Shown piece by piece: positions 1 to 9,010 of a stretch of DNA of 64,000 nt. Source of the DNA: JAHBVH01 sp034432375 (GTDB lineage: Bacteria; Chloroflexota; Anaerolineae; Caldilineales; Caldilineaceae). How positions within the stretch are numbered: position 1 is the stretch's first letter; each line of letters opens with the position of its first letter. The notes under the pieces were generated by a model that worked only from the letters and a program-made list of their open reading frames with translations, had not been told where the DNA came from and made no database searches. The stretch is taken from assembly GCA_034432375.1 (NCBI GenBank), contig DAOUCA010000057.1, positions 1 to 64,000 of the forward strand, in the 5' to 3' direction. The translations under genes and the position numbers were made by a program.

Positions 1-136
1 GAGTACAGAGAGTACAGAGAGTACAGAGAGTACAGAGAGTACAGAGAGTACAGAGAGTACAGAGAGTACAGAGAGTACAGAGAGTACAGAGAGTACAGAG
101 AGTACAGAGAGTACAGAGAGTACAGAGAGTACAGAG
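1..136. repeat. 9-bp minisatellite
   Basis: About fifteen nearly perfect head-to-tail copies of the unit GAGTACAGA run from the window edge to about 136, so the array may continue upstream. It is not CRISPR: there are no spacers. The following bases (about 150-175) hold a CTCTGGGACTCTCTGTGGTT stretch, loosely the complement of a CACAGAGA-type sequence, so the array may have grown out of a dispersed repeat. No coding role is visible. Confidence 0.95.
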
Positions 137-266
137 CAGTAAAAGTAGTTTCTCTGGGACTCTCTGTGGTTCGTAGCAGAAAAACGAGATTTGTCAGCTA
201 GACTCCAGTCAACTTCAAAACCCGAGTTTTTGGAGAGGGGTGAAGGTGTGCACGGTCATTCATCCG

Positions 267-1676
267 TTAGCGGTGCAGCGGTTGGCAGCCGCCGAGTAAT
301 GGTTGCAAGGTGGGCTCATTTGGTACTGTGGAAAAGCTGACGATATAGACACGCCCAACATCGGTGCCGTTAAAGTCGCGGCCAACAGCGGTTAACATAT
401 ACGTCATGAAACCATCACCGCCAAGATCGCCAAGATCGCCGACAGCAAGGGCATCCACACCGAGAGCGTCGCCTTCGATCGTGCCGGTTGCAGTATGCAA
501 CAGGGTGCTATCGTGGCCAGAATAGATGTATATTTTGCCTGCGGTTGGTGCCGCCGCGCTGGACTGCCAAGCGGCCAGACTCACATCGGGGTAGCCATCG
601 CCATTGACATCAGGAATACCACGCCCTGGTCCCAAGCCGTCACCATCTGCTTCGGCTTCAAAAACATGGAGCGGAGTTCCATCGACGCCCGAATAAAGAT
701 AAGCACGCCCCGTCCCTTGTGCATCACCGCGATAGGCGGCATAGTCGCCAACAAAAATATCGGGAGCACCATCTTGATTGATATCACCCGCTCCGGCCGC
801 AAAGAAGGTCCCAAAGGTGCCACCACTCTGCTGCTCCACGACAGGATGTAGCGTTAAAAGCAGGGCCCCATCCACCCCTGAATAGACATAGGCTTCGCCC
901 AATGCATTGGCACCGGCACCGGGAGCTGCCGCCACCTGATCAGGGACATTATCACCATTGATATCACCGACCAGACCAAGACCGCTGCCCAGCAGTCCTT
1001 GCGCAACCGTGCCATCTTCTTGCCAGATCACCGTGCCATCGCGACCGGAGAGCAGGTAAATCCGCCCGGTGTCCGTAATCGTAGCGCTGAGATCGGCGCG
1101 TGTTGCGCCGACGAGCAGATCGGCATAGCCATCGCCGTTGACATCGCCAGCCCCACTGACGCTGGCACCAAAGTTTTCGGGATGCTCATTGGGGGTGGTG
1201 ATATCGTGAATGATGTGATGATCGATGCCCGAATAGACAACAATACGATTGGCAGGACCGGCACCGCCAACAATGTAATCGGGGTGGCCATCCCCATCAA
1301 CATCGCCGGCACTGCTCAGGCTATAACCGAAGCGGTTACCTTCGATGCCAGTTGCCTGGTTCAGCAGTGCGCCATCACGGCCGGAATAGATATAGATCTT
1401 GCCGTTGGCGCTATCCCCACCATAAAAGGGGGCTGTCGTACCAAAATCCGCAAACCCATCCCCATTGAGATCACCTAGCGCGGCACCTACCCAGCCATAG
1501 CCATCGCCAATATGCTCACCTTGAAATTCATAGAGGATACGGATGTTTCCCTCAGCAAAGGGGCCTTGTGCGCGGACGGGCAGGCCGACCAAAAGCAACA
1601 ATGACAACAGAACAAGCGGGATCGTACGACGACAGCGGATCAACAGGCGACGGTGGCTCAACAAAGCTCTCAACAT
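267..1676 (-). CDS. secreted FG-GAP (integrin-alpha-like) repeat protein
   Basis: A 469-residue secreted protein. After a basic start and a hydrophobic signal peptide ending near VRAQG come about seven FG-GAP repeats, each with a calcium-loop motif such as DLNGDGFAD, DVDGDGHPD, DVNGDGYAD, DINGDNVPD, DINQDGAPD and DVNGDGYPD. These fold as blades of a seven-bladed propeller typical of integrin alpha chains and bacterial surface proteins. The last blade (GDLGDLGGDGFMT) is irregular. Start: an upstream ATG at 1694 is in frame, but AAGGAG lies between it and the ATG at 1676 with a 7-nt spacer, so 1676 is chosen. It lacks the LYLPLI-type C-terminus of the other large surface proteins here. Ligand unknown. 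Confidence 0.85.
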   Translation of the reverse strand: MLRALLSHRRLLIRCRRTIPLVLLSLLLLVGLPVRAQGPFAEGNIRILYEFQGEHIGDGYGWVGAALGDLNGDGFADFGTTAPFYGGDSANGKIYIYSGRDGALLNQATGIEGNRFGYSLSSAGDVDGDGHPDYIVGGAGPANRIVVYSGIDHHIIHDITTPNEHPENFGASVSGAGDVNGDGYADLLVGATRADLSATITDTGRIYLLSGRDGTVIWQEDGTVAQGLLGSGLGLVGDINGDNVPDQVAAAPGAGANALGEAYVYSGVDGALLLTLHPVVEQQSGGTFGTFFAAGAGDINQDGAPDIFVGDYAAYRGDAQGTGRAYLYSGVDGTPLHVFEAEADGDGLGPGRGIPDVNGDGYPDVSLAAWQSSAAAPTAGKIYIYSGHDSTLLHTATGTIEGDALGVDALAVGDLGDLGGDGFMTYMLTAVGRDFNGTDVGRVYIVSFSTVPNEPTLQPLLGGCQPLHR

Positions 1677-1822
1677 AGCGCTTCTCCTTAGCATTGCTCC
1701 GTAAAAGTTGCGAACGCTGTCAATGCCCTGCTTGATGAATGACAGCCCAATTTACGGATCGATTCTTAACGATTGATTTGGTTAACAAGGGAATAGGGAA
1801 AGCGTACGCGGAAAAGGGCCGA

Positions 1823-2791
1823 TCAAACTATCAAATTCTTGCGCATCTTTTCTGGAATTACATCTGCGATATTCACCGATTTTTTGCACAGATGAGCCGG
1901 TGTGAAACCAAAGGTGCTGCGAAAGCTATTGGAAAAGTGACTGTGGCTGCTATAGCCTAAGTCCAACGCCAGCCTTGTCAGATCGCCCCGATAGTCCGGC
2001 AGCAGCCACAAGGCATGACGCAGACGGAGTTGGGTGAGATAGGTATGAATGGTTCTACCGCTGTGGGCACGGAAGATGCGACAGAGTTCGTAAGAGGATA
2101 GATTGACAATTGCTGCCAATTCAGCAAGCGTGATCTTCTGCATAAAGGCAGTGGCAAGATGGGCTTGCACGGTGCTCACAATCTCGGCTTGACGCCGTAT
2201 GGTTGGATTATGCGGGCGGTCGGGGAGGGTTGTCTGCTGTATAGCGTAGCAATATGCAATAGAGCGCGACAATAAGGTGAGGAGCGCTTCATCCAGCCAC
2301 AGCCAAAAGCTATCTAGTTCTTCACGTTGGGCACGCTGTTGCAGTAGATGTGTCACGATCAACCGCTGCAACAGATAACTTTGTGGTTCGCTAGGCGCAT
2401 GGTGTAGTTGAAAGGGTCGATTGAGATCAGGCGCGGAATCGCACGCAAAATCGGCAAGCGCCGCCGCGAGTAAGGTTGGGGCGAAGGCAAACCATTCACA
2501 GTAATCCCCCGCTTGTGAAAGCAATTCGCGCCGGTAGGTCTGCTGATAATTGTAGAACATGACGGTAGTTGGGTCCGCCACCAGCGGTTCGCACCCAGGC
2601 AACACAATGCGCACGGCTGTCCGGGGAAAGACAATCAGATGACCATGGCGGATTGGCCCAGTGTTGGCAAAGTGCGGATGGGTTGCTGGGCAACGAAATG
2701 TTCCAATGCGCGCAATGGAATTCTCAAAGATGGGCGTAGAAAGAGTTTCCATGATGAACCGTTTGCCCCAGAATATTGAAGTGATGATCAT
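1823..2791 (-). CDS. AraC-family transcriptional regulator
   Basis: A 322-residue one-component regulator. The C-terminal third carries the two helix-turn-helix motifs of AraC/XylS proteins: LAELAAIVNLSSYELCRIFR, then LTRLALDLGYSSHSHFSNSF and the closing FGFTPA. The N-terminal ~170 residues look like a cupin-type effector-sensing domain (pattern MRHGHLIVFPRT / PTTVMFYN). The start at 2791 has no clear ribosome binding site; the ATG at 2752 (METLSTPIF) is an equally good alternative. It lies downstream of the candidate structured RNA on the same strand. Neither the target genes nor the effector can be read from the sequence. Confidence 0.88.
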   Translation of the reverse strand: MIITSIFWGKRFIMETLSTPIFENSIARIGTFRCPATHPHFANTGPIRHGHLIVFPRTAVRIVLPGCEPLVADPTTVMFYNYQQTYRRELLSQAGDYCEWFAFAPTLLAAALADFACDSAPDLNRPFQLHHAPSEPQSYLLQRLIVTHLLQQRAQREELDSFWLWLDEALLTLLSRSIAYCYAIQQTTLPDRPHNPTIRRQAEIVSTVQAHLATAFMQKITLAELAAIVNLSSYELCRIFRAHSGRTIHTYLTQLRLRHALWLLPDYRGDLTRLALDLGYSSHSHFSNSFRSTFGFTPAHLCKKSVNIADVIPEKMRKNLIV

Positions 2792-3014
2792 GACAAATGC
2801 AGCGTAGCAACAGCGTATGCTTGTCGATCAAGGCAATTAGGGTACAGTGGACAATTGCGGGGCAACCACCGGCAAATCGTAAGGAATACGTCGTATTACT
2901 GACAGGCTAGCGTAGAAATATCCGCCAAATGACGTAATTATCAGCGAATTGTAAGCACAGTTCAGCCGTCGGTTAATGTATAATTTACCTGAATCGGCAG
3001 TAAGCTCTTGTAAA

Positions 3015-3188
3015 CAAAAAACGTGCCACTCCGTAAGGTCGTCGAGCCCATCACTGGGTCGATAACTGTGCGGAATGACACGCCTTTTACAAAGCAACCC
3101 AGCGCTTTCCTGAGAAACTTGGCGGTGACAAAGGAAAGAGCCCCGTCCCAACGTAGGCCGATAGCCATCCGTGGTCGCTGCTTCGCGC
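3015..3188 (-). ncRNA. candidate structured non-coding RNA, about 174 nt
   Basis: A good promoter, a folded body and an intrinsic terminator sit in line on the minus strand within a 670-bp stretch lacking a convincing gene (2792-3465). Seen stems: GCGC near 3188 with GCGC near 3105 could close a 5' domain that holds CCACG/CGTTGG and a 7-bp CTTTCCT/AGGAAAG stem. A 12-bp 3' hairpin with two G-U pairs ends at a U-tract. The RNA does not show the marks of tmRNA, RNase P RNA or SRP RNA that I know, and its ends do not pair as in 6S RNA. It could be a free small RNA or a terminated leader of the AraC gene, which starts about 220 nt further on. Family unknown. The rest of the stretch (3224-3465) shows nothing except the next gene's leader. 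Confidence 0.6.
3016..3084 (-). terminator. intrinsic terminator of the candidate RNA
   Basis: CGTGTCATTCCG (3082-3071) pairs over 12 bp, with two G-U pairs, with CGGAGTGGCACG (3033-3022), followed by TTTTTTG. The loop holds a second stem TCGACCC/GGGCTCGA with one bulged C. Confidence 0.8.
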
Positions 3189-3193
3189 TCTCC

Positions 3194-3223
3194 ACTATAA
3201 CATGCACCCCGTATGGCTGTCAA
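3194..3223 (-). promoter_or_regulatory. sigma-70 type promoter of the candidate RNA
   Basis: On the minus strand a perfect -35 TTGACA (3223-3218) and a -10 TATAGT (3199-3194) are 18 bp apart; read as TTATAG the spacing is 17 bp. This predicts a start near 3188, directly at the first base of the structured RNA described next. Confidence 0.75.
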
Positions 3224-3465
3224 TGGTTTAAGACAGTTTGTGCCGTCTCTCAGAATTTCGTCCGCAGCTTACATCATCTTCTTTGTTGTCCAGCAACCTA
3301 TCTGAGCTATTTCCAATTATATTGGACTGTCTGAACCCACTACTGCATGTAATCTTTATTAGACAGGAGGTGGTGTTGATTTTTCATACGTGAGTAGCAT
3401 GTAACGTTTTTTTACTTTTTTATGATAAATTCCAGATCATAACAACATAATTTGGGAGGATTTCT

Positions 3466-6036
3466 ATGTATGCGTATTTAACATCCGTAAGTCGGCATAA
3501 GCTACGATTTTTGCTAGCTAGTGGACTCAGCATATTATTCTTGTGTAGTGTGATGCCGAAGGTTAGCTTTGCACAGGTGGTGCCACCACCAGACAATGCA
3601 AATCCCCGATCCGCATCGACTCTTGAAGATACACTAGTGTCGATCGATACCGGTATTCCAGCAGATCCTCGTTATCAGGTTGTTGTCATAGTGCCAGGCC
3701 CTGCTCACGGCACAACACAGCAAAACCCAGCTATAGTGCCCATAAACCCGTCCGGCAACTTCAAGATCAACTACACTCCAGGTGCCAACAAAGCAGCACC
3801 AGTCAGCTTCTCATATCAAATCTGTACAACCATCGGCACGCCGACACAGTGTGGCCAAAGTGCCTTAGTCACTGTATCAATCACACCGGTAAATGATGGT
3901 CCACAAGCTGGTCCGGATTATGCTACAGTTAAATATGGACAGTCAGTATTAATTAACGTCTTAGCCAATGATAATGGCGGCATCAACGAAATCGATTCGG
4001 TCTCCTTAGTTGCAGGTGGCGTTGGCACACCAATTCCTACTGCATATGGTGCTGGTACGGCTGTCATTGAAGGTGGCCAGATTCGCTATACGGCGCCCAC
4101 AGCACCCACGCCTACTTGCAGCAGCAGTGACGTTACGTTCACCTATTTAGTTAAAGACAGTAGCGGTTTGCAAGGCAGCGGTACAGTCACTGTAACCCGT
4201 ACTTGTCCAGGTACCCCAACGCTGAAACTGAGCGAGCCTTATGCATTCAACAACCACACCTTCAAGATCGATGTAATCTTAGAAAGCACCGATGTTGATG
4301 TAGCAGCCGTAGATTTTTTCCTCAATTATGATACTTGTGTAACTGATGTCGATGTGCCAAGCAATAACATGATAGCCGACGATGTAACCAATATGCCAGC
4401 GGCACCAAACTTCGTTTCTCAAGTGCAGGATCAGCCATATCTTACCCCAGCACCCCTGGCAGGTGCACTGCATTTTGTATCAGCAAGTGTTGTTCCCAAT
4501 GTCATTTTAGCCGGATCGACTAACCCCAGCCGTACAATCGCCACGATTATGTTAAAGGCGTTATCTGTCTGCCAGACTGCCTTCAACTTTAATACTCCGG
4601 CTGGCTTTACTGGCACGGGTGGCACAGCGATTACTGGCGTTGAGGTAAATAAGACTGTTGACCTGACCCCAACAAATATTAATAACAAGCCAACGAATAT
4701 CACACTGACCAACAGTAAAGTGCCTGAAAGTTCACCTTTCAACACATTCATTGGTAAATTTGCGGCCACTGATCCTGATGCAAGCGATACAGCATTCTCC
4801 TATTCACTACTCTCTAATAGCAGCAACAAGTTCTGGATTCGACCGCTTAGTTTTAACAATGATGAGCTTGCAGTGCTGAATCTAGCCAGTGTAGTACCGG
4901 GTGTCTATCCAATTATCGTTCAGGTTACAGACAGTTATGGTGGTATATTCACTAAAACCTTCGACATCAACGTGACAGATGTGAATTTAGGAGCACCAAC
5001 TGCTGTCAGTGATGGACCATTCCTCATTCAAGGTCGCACACCGATTCCCTTTACAAGTTTATTGGCACTTGACAGCGATACAAGCGATGGCGATCCAAAC
5101 TGTGCCAAGTGTAGCATTCAATCAGTGACCAATGGAACAAAGGGAACTGTTACAATGCAGGGCAGCAATGTTATCTATATTCCTACTGATCCGAAATTCA
5201 TAGGACTAGACAACTTTGGTTATACCATTACTGATAACGATCCATCTGGAGCATTAACAGCTAGTGCAAACGTTAGCGTAAATGTCCAACCAGATGCGAT
5301 TTTAGGTGACTGCAACAAAGGTGGTACGGTTGAAGCTGGTGACCTGACCGCGACCGGCCTTGAAATCTTCGACGGTGATGGCAACCTTTGGTACAACATC
5401 TATCAGGGCACATACACCAACTTTAGTTCCTATGGCTGTAATTCTAACCAAGATAACATTCTTGACGCTGGCGATATTGCTTGTACGGCGGCAAAAATCT
5501 TCAATCCAGCTGCGACTTGTGCACCTGTCACGAGTGCCAGCAGCAGCGTAGCTACATTAGCAGTCAGTGGCAATCTTGCTGTAGCACCTGGCAGTACAGC
5601 CGATGTAGCGATCACGCTCAACGCGGCGGGCAACTCTGTGGCAGCGGCAGCCTTCGCCGTAAACTTTGACAGCAGCGCACTAACCTTTGATGCAACCGAT
5701 GCCGACGCCGATGGGATCCCAGATGCTGTTAAGTTCAACGTTCCCAGTGGTCTGATGACATCTGCGACGTATAACGCCGAAGAAAGCCGTGTGGAAATTA
5801 TCATCACTGGTTTAATTCCACCATTTCCTTTGCTTAGCGATGGTGCGATTGCAACCGTTAGTCTGACGACCAATAATGGTGCTGACGGCAGCGCAACCGC
5901 GGTCACAATCACCAATGGTTCATTGGGTAGCGACGAAGGTGCTTCTATTCCGGTCGAGGTTAACGACGGCACAATTGAAGTCAATGGCCAAGTGTTGCAG
6001 AATTCTCTCTATCTGCCTTTTATTAGCGCTCAGTAA
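3466..6036 (+). CDS. secreted cohesin/dockerin/cadherin-like surface protein
   Basis: An 856-residue secreted protein with GGGAGG six bases before the ATG. The signal peptide is about residues 1-36 (ends SFAQ). Modules in order: Ig-like about 45-145 and 146-245; a cohesin-like beta-sandwich about 250-400; a cadherin-like module about 405-505 (TDPDASDTAFSYSL); an Ig-like module to about 607; a dockerin-like pair of calcium loops about 613-682 (GDCNKGGTVEAGDLTA and SNQDNILDAGDIACTA); and a second cohesin-like domain about 695-842. It ends LYLPFISAQ, the C-terminal motif shared with neighbours. Cohesin and dockerin in one chain suggest self-assembly or binding of the neighbouring cohesin proteins. 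No catalytic domain is seen. Its TA-rich codon use is less GC-biased than the downstream vWA protein. Confidence 0.85.
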   Translation: MYAYLTSVSRHKLRFLLASGLSILFLCSVMPKVSFAQVVPPPDNANPRSASTLEDTLVSIDTGIPADPRYQVVVIVPGPAHGTTQQNPAIVPINPSGNFKINYTPGANKAAPVSFSYQICTTIGTPTQCGQSALVTVSITPVNDGPQAGPDYATVKYGQSVLINVLANDNGGINEIDSVSLVAGGVGTPIPTAYGAGTAVIEGGQIRYTAPTAPTPTCSSSDVTFTYLVKDSSGLQGSGTVTVTRTCPGTPTLKLSEPYAFNNHTFKIDVILESTDVDVAAVDFFLNYDTCVTDVDVPSNNMIADDVTNMPAAPNFVSQVQDQPYLTPAPLAGALHFVSASVVPNVILAGSTNPSRTIATIMLKALSVCQTAFNFNTPAGFTGTGGTAITGVEVNKTVDLTPTNINNKPTNITLTNSKVPESSPFNTFIGKFAATDPDASDTAFSYSLLSNSSNKFWIRPLSFNNDELAVLNLASVVPGVYPIIVQVTDSYGGIFTKTFDINVTDVNLGAPTAVSDGPFLIQGRTPIPFTSLLALDSDTSDGDPNCAKCSIQSVTNGTKGTVTMQGSNVIYIPTDPKFIGLDNFGYTITDNDPSGALTASANVSVNVQPDAILGDCNKGGTVEAGDLTATGLEIFDGDGNLWYNIYQGTYTNFSSYGCNSNQDNILDAGDIACTAAKIFNPAATCAPVTSASSSVATLAVSGNLAVAPGSTADVAITLNAAGNSVAAAAFAVNFDSSALTFDATDADADGIPDAVKFNVPSGLMTSATYNAEESRVEIIITGLIPPFPLLSDGAIATVSLTTNNGADGSATAVTITNGSLGSDEGASIPVEVNDGTIEVNGQVLQNSLYLPFISAQ

Positions 6037-6059
6037 TGCAGCACTGTAAGACCATAACG

Positions 6060-6150
6060 AGGATGATGATAGAAGAAACTCTATCATCATCTTGAAGAGC
6101 TACAAGTCATCCGAGTTGTACATGGTACTACTGCAATTTGTACAACTCGG
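6060..6150. terminator. two inverted repeats between surface-protein genes
   Basis: GATGATGATAGA / TCTATCATCATC at about 6062-6092 forms a 12-bp stem. A second perfect 12-bp stem, CCGAGTTGTACA (6111-6122) with TGTACAACTCGG (6139-6150), follows 18 bp later. Neither has a U-tract. They could end the upstream transcript or act as an operator before the gene at 6191. Confidence 0.5.
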
Positions 6151-6190
6151 AGGGCAAGTTCAGATACTTTACTGGCAGAGGTAACCGTCC

Positions 6191-7756
6191 ATGCACCGAA
6201 AAGCACTTATCATTCATCTTTTTTGCCTTTATTCTTTTTTGATTCTGTTTGGTATCAGTGGTTCTGCGGCGGTTTATGCAACAGGTGAACAGCGCTTGAC
6301 CAACCAGACTCTAAAGAGCAAAGCGTTCCTGGTCCAATCACTTCCTGCCGTAACCATCGGCAGCGGGATCAACGTCCACCCTGGTGATCAACTGACTGTG
6401 CCCGTTAATTTTGTCAGCAATGGCAACAATATTAGTTCTTTCGCATTTGCTATTCTATTTAATGGAAATTGTCTTTCTTATAATTCAACGACGTTTAACT
6501 CAGCTGTTACAGCCAATTTTTCGGCTTCAGCTTCAATCGATCCATCAGAATCAAGCAAATTAAACGTTCTTGCTTTTTCTTTTCCAGTTGCGACATTACC
6601 GGCCAATCTTTCCCCCTTAATGCAAATTCATTTTACGGTAAACCCGAATTGTGATCCCGGTATAGGCAACTCTACATCGGTGGATTTCACATTCTCGCCT
6701 GATAACCCAGAGCCAAGCTTTGGCACATCCATCGGTGGTTCCATTGCCGGAACAACGACAGGTAGCACAGTAACAATCGTCGGCGCACCCGCGCCTACAT
6801 CGACACATACAGTAACACCTGTTCCAACTGTCACACCAACCACTACACCCGTCAATACGCCAACCGCGACATCAACCGATACACCCATAGACACACCCAC
6901 AGGTACAGCGACTAACACCCCTGTTAACACGGTAACCGCGACCAACACGCCCACAACGCCGGCACCAACTACTACCGCCACGGCAACAGCCACGGCAACC
7001 CCAACGATCACACCGACATCATCCACCACGCCAACCCCAACGATCACACCGACGGGGACGCTGCCAACCGCCACAACAACAGCGACAGCGACTGACACGC
7101 CAACCGTCACAGACACATCGACAACGACACCGGATGATACAACGACACCGACAGCAACCAACACGGCAACACCGTCCATCACGCCAACTGGAACCATACC
7201 CACAACCACATCAACCGGGACACCAACGCCGACTGTAACAGCGACAACGACTGGCACAACCACGCCGACGGCAACCGCAACGGCAACGACAGACGTAACA
7301 AATAGTGAAACCAACATCACGCTCTTTGACGGCAATGCGTTGGCCACAACCATCGAACTCAATTGGCAAACGAATCGGGAAAAAAATAGCGCAGGCTTCT
7401 TCCTCTTCCGGAGAGATGTCGATGCAGACACTGGGTTTGTGCCGCTTACTGGGCTAATTGATAGTCAAGGGAGCGCAGGGGGTAGTTATAGCTTTGTTGA
7501 TGAAGAGGTTGTCAATGGAACCACCTATCAATATCTTTTGGTTGAGCGTAAAACCGACGGCACACTAATCGAATATCAAAACCAAGTTGTTACTGTTGTC
7601 TTTGGAGCGGCGCCACAACTTGATCAACGCTTGTATCTACCGCTTATTGTACACACGCATAGCATTGAGGCACTGCTTGACATACTTACGCCAACGCTAA
7701 GTATCACTTTTACCCAGGCTATCTCAGAAACGGCAACACTGACAGTCACTGAATAA
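6191..7756 (+). CDS. secreted cohesin - Thr/Pro linker - FN3-like protein
   Basis: A 521-residue secreted protein: signal peptide 1-31, a cohesin-like domain about 50-195 (INVHPGDQLTVPVNFVS opening; FAILFNGNCLSY strand), then about 170 residues of Thr/Pro-rich linker (TATATATPTITPT style). An FN3-like domain about 375-475 (IELNWQTNREKNSAGFFLFR) and LYLPLIVH follow. Unlike its relatives the motif is not terminal: about 33 more residues follow (to TATLTVTE). The domain order matches the gene at 7902, so they are probably paralogues. The linker likely spans the cell envelope and may be glycosylated. A palindromic element begins at its stop codon, so the tail may have been changed by that insertion. 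Confidence 0.85.
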   Translation: MHRKALIIHLFCLYSFLILFGISGSAAVYATGEQRLTNQTLKSKAFLVQSLPAVTIGSGINVHPGDQLTVPVNFVSNGNNISSFAFAILFNGNCLSYNSTTFNSAVTANFSASASIDPSESSKLNVLAFSFPVATLPANLSPLMQIHFTVNPNCDPGIGNSTSVDFTFSPDNPEPSFGTSIGGSIAGTTTGSTVTIVGAPAPTSTHTVTPVPTVTPTTTPVNTPTATSTDTPIDTPTGTATNTPVNTVTATNTPTTPAPTTTATATATATPTITPTSSTTPTPTITPTGTLPTATTTATATDTPTVTDTSTTTPDDTTTPTATNTATPSITPTGTIPTTTSTGTPTPTVTATTTGTTTPTATATATTDVTNSETNITLFDGNALATTIELNWQTNREKNSAGFFLFRRDVDADTGFVPLTGLIDSQGSAGGSYSFVDEEVVNGTTYQYLLVERKTDGTLIEYQNQVVTVVFGAAPQLDQRLYLPLIVHTHSIEALLDILTPTLSITFTQAISETATLTVTE

Positions 7757-7883
7757 CTCATGTTACGCAGAAAACATGCCGGTCTCGAGTACACCGCACC
7801 CCCATATGCGGATTGACCCGCACCTGGGGGTGCGGCGTACTCGAGTAAAGTGTTGCCTTTATGGGAAGATGCGTAACATAAGT
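7756..7883. repeat. palindromic element, family A copy 1
   Basis: A 128-bp element with 14-bp ends ACTCATGTTACGCA / TGCGTAACATAAGT (one mismatch) and long inner arms TCTCGAGTACACCGCACCCC / GGGGTGCGGCGTACTCGAGT. TGAATAA occurs on both sides (7750-7756 and 7883-7889), which could be a target duplication; if so, the stop codon of the upstream gene lies in it. Related ends occur at 21404-21496, and the left half at 24776-24817. It carries no coding sequence and resembles a MITE. Confidence 0.8.
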
Positions 7884-7901
7884 GAATAAAGAGTAATATT
7901 T

Positions 7902-8936
7902 ATGCTACAGACCAAACAAACCTTCCTCATACTCATGGTGCTCTTGTGCACGGGGATGATAACAGTGTTTACGTCGCAATATGTGGTAACAACAGTAAAG
8001 GCGCAAAGTAACCTGGACTTAATCATCACAGATGGTTTACAAGTGCTTGAAGGAGGGTCTGTAACAGTTCCAGTTCGCTACACCAGTAATGGCAATTCCA
8101 TTGCTGCAGCAGTCTTTTCGATTGACTTTGATGAACGCTGCCTTGCCCTTAATCCAACCGATGGAAATCATGATGGCCGTCCAGATGCAGTCACGGTAAA
8201 GATGCCCGCTGGTCTCTTCGCATCTGTAACCTATGATCCCACCGATACCGATGGGGAGATCGATGTGATCATTGCCGATTATTTTCCGCCCTTCACCATC
8301 CTGGCGGATAACGATGAGCTGCTAGCCATTACCTTTGAGACCATCTGTGTGCCACCGGCAGGGGGAGAAGAACAAGCGTCGGTCAACTTCGCGGTCGAAC
8401 CGGCACCGAGCTTTGGTGGTACCAGTGGCCAATCGGTTACAGGCACCACACAGGGAAGTACATTGACAATTATAAGTAAATTGCCGCCACCAACGCCCAC
8501 GCCCACCATCACCCCAACCCCCACCTTTGTCCCGACCGCGCCGCCTACTACACCCACTGCCACACCGACGATCGTGCCAACAGCGGCACCGGCGACGATT
8601 GTCGACAATTTCGTGGCAGAGGTGCAAGAGGATGGCATTCTGTTGCGTTGGCAGACAAGCCGCGAAGTGAACACCAAGGGCTTTGCGATCTATCGATTAG
8701 CGGTGGGGCAGGCAAGCAACTTTGTGCCGCTTGATGGAACTGTGGCCGGCCAAGGCAACGGTGGCGGCAGCTATAGCGTCTTGGATGGTCAGGCCGATCC
8801 AAACAGCCAATATAGCTATTTGCTGGCTGAAGAGAAAAGCAATGGTCGCATCGTCTATTACTACGATCTACTTATCGTAGCCGGCTCATCACACAGCCCA
8901 TCGCATCAAGTGCTTTTACCCCTGATTTTGCATTAG
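7902..8936 (+). CDS. secreted cohesin - Pro/Thr linker - FN3-like protein
   Basis: A 344-residue paralogue of the preceding protein: signal peptide about 1-35 (ends VKAQS), a cohesin-like domain about 40-195 (GGSVTVPVRYTSNGNSIAAA; IDFDERCLALNP), a short linker of TPTPTITPTPT type about 198-228, and an FN3-like domain about 228-330 (LLRWQTSREVNTKGFAIYRL). The C-terminus LLPLILH is the shared motif. Its cohesin domain resembles the last cohesin of the 856-residue protein at 3466 (both have a PPFxxL strand), pointing to duplication within the cluster. Only a weak ribosome binding site precedes the ATG. Partner unknown. Confidence 0.85.
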   Translation: MLQTKQTFLILMVLLCTGMITVFTSQYVVTTVKAQSNLDLIITDGLQVLEGGSVTVPVRYTSNGNSIAAAVFSIDFDERCLALNPTDGNHDGRPDAVTVKMPAGLFASVTYDPTDTDGEIDVIIADYFPPFTILADNDELLAITFETICVPPAGGEEQASVNFAVEPAPSFGGTSGQSVTGTTQGSTLTIISKLPPPTPTPTITPTPTFVPTAPPTTPTATPTIVPTAAPATIVDNFVAEVQEDGILLRWQTSREVNTKGFAIYRLAVGQASNFVPLDGTVAGQGNGGGSYSVLDGQADPNSQYSYLLAEEKSNGRIVYYYDLLIVAGSSHSPSHQVLLPLILH

Positions 8937-9010
8937 CGGCTCCACGGCGCTTCAGCAGACTGCCTCACTCAGAATTGCTGTTACCAAAGATCATGTAGAA
9001 GGAGCCATTT

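Noticed and set aside
1..136. CRISPR array at the window start
   Set aside because: The 9-bp units are directly adjacent with no spacers.
2837..3334. Open frames of 81-128 codons on both strands over the candidate RNA
   Set aside because: Three frames are open at once, none has a ribosome binding site or recognisable family, and the promoter, stems and terminator explain the stretch better.
6628..7431. Val-rich 267-codon frame on the minus strand
   Set aside because: It is the antisense of the Thr/Pro linker; its monotone Val composition comes from ACN codons read backwards.
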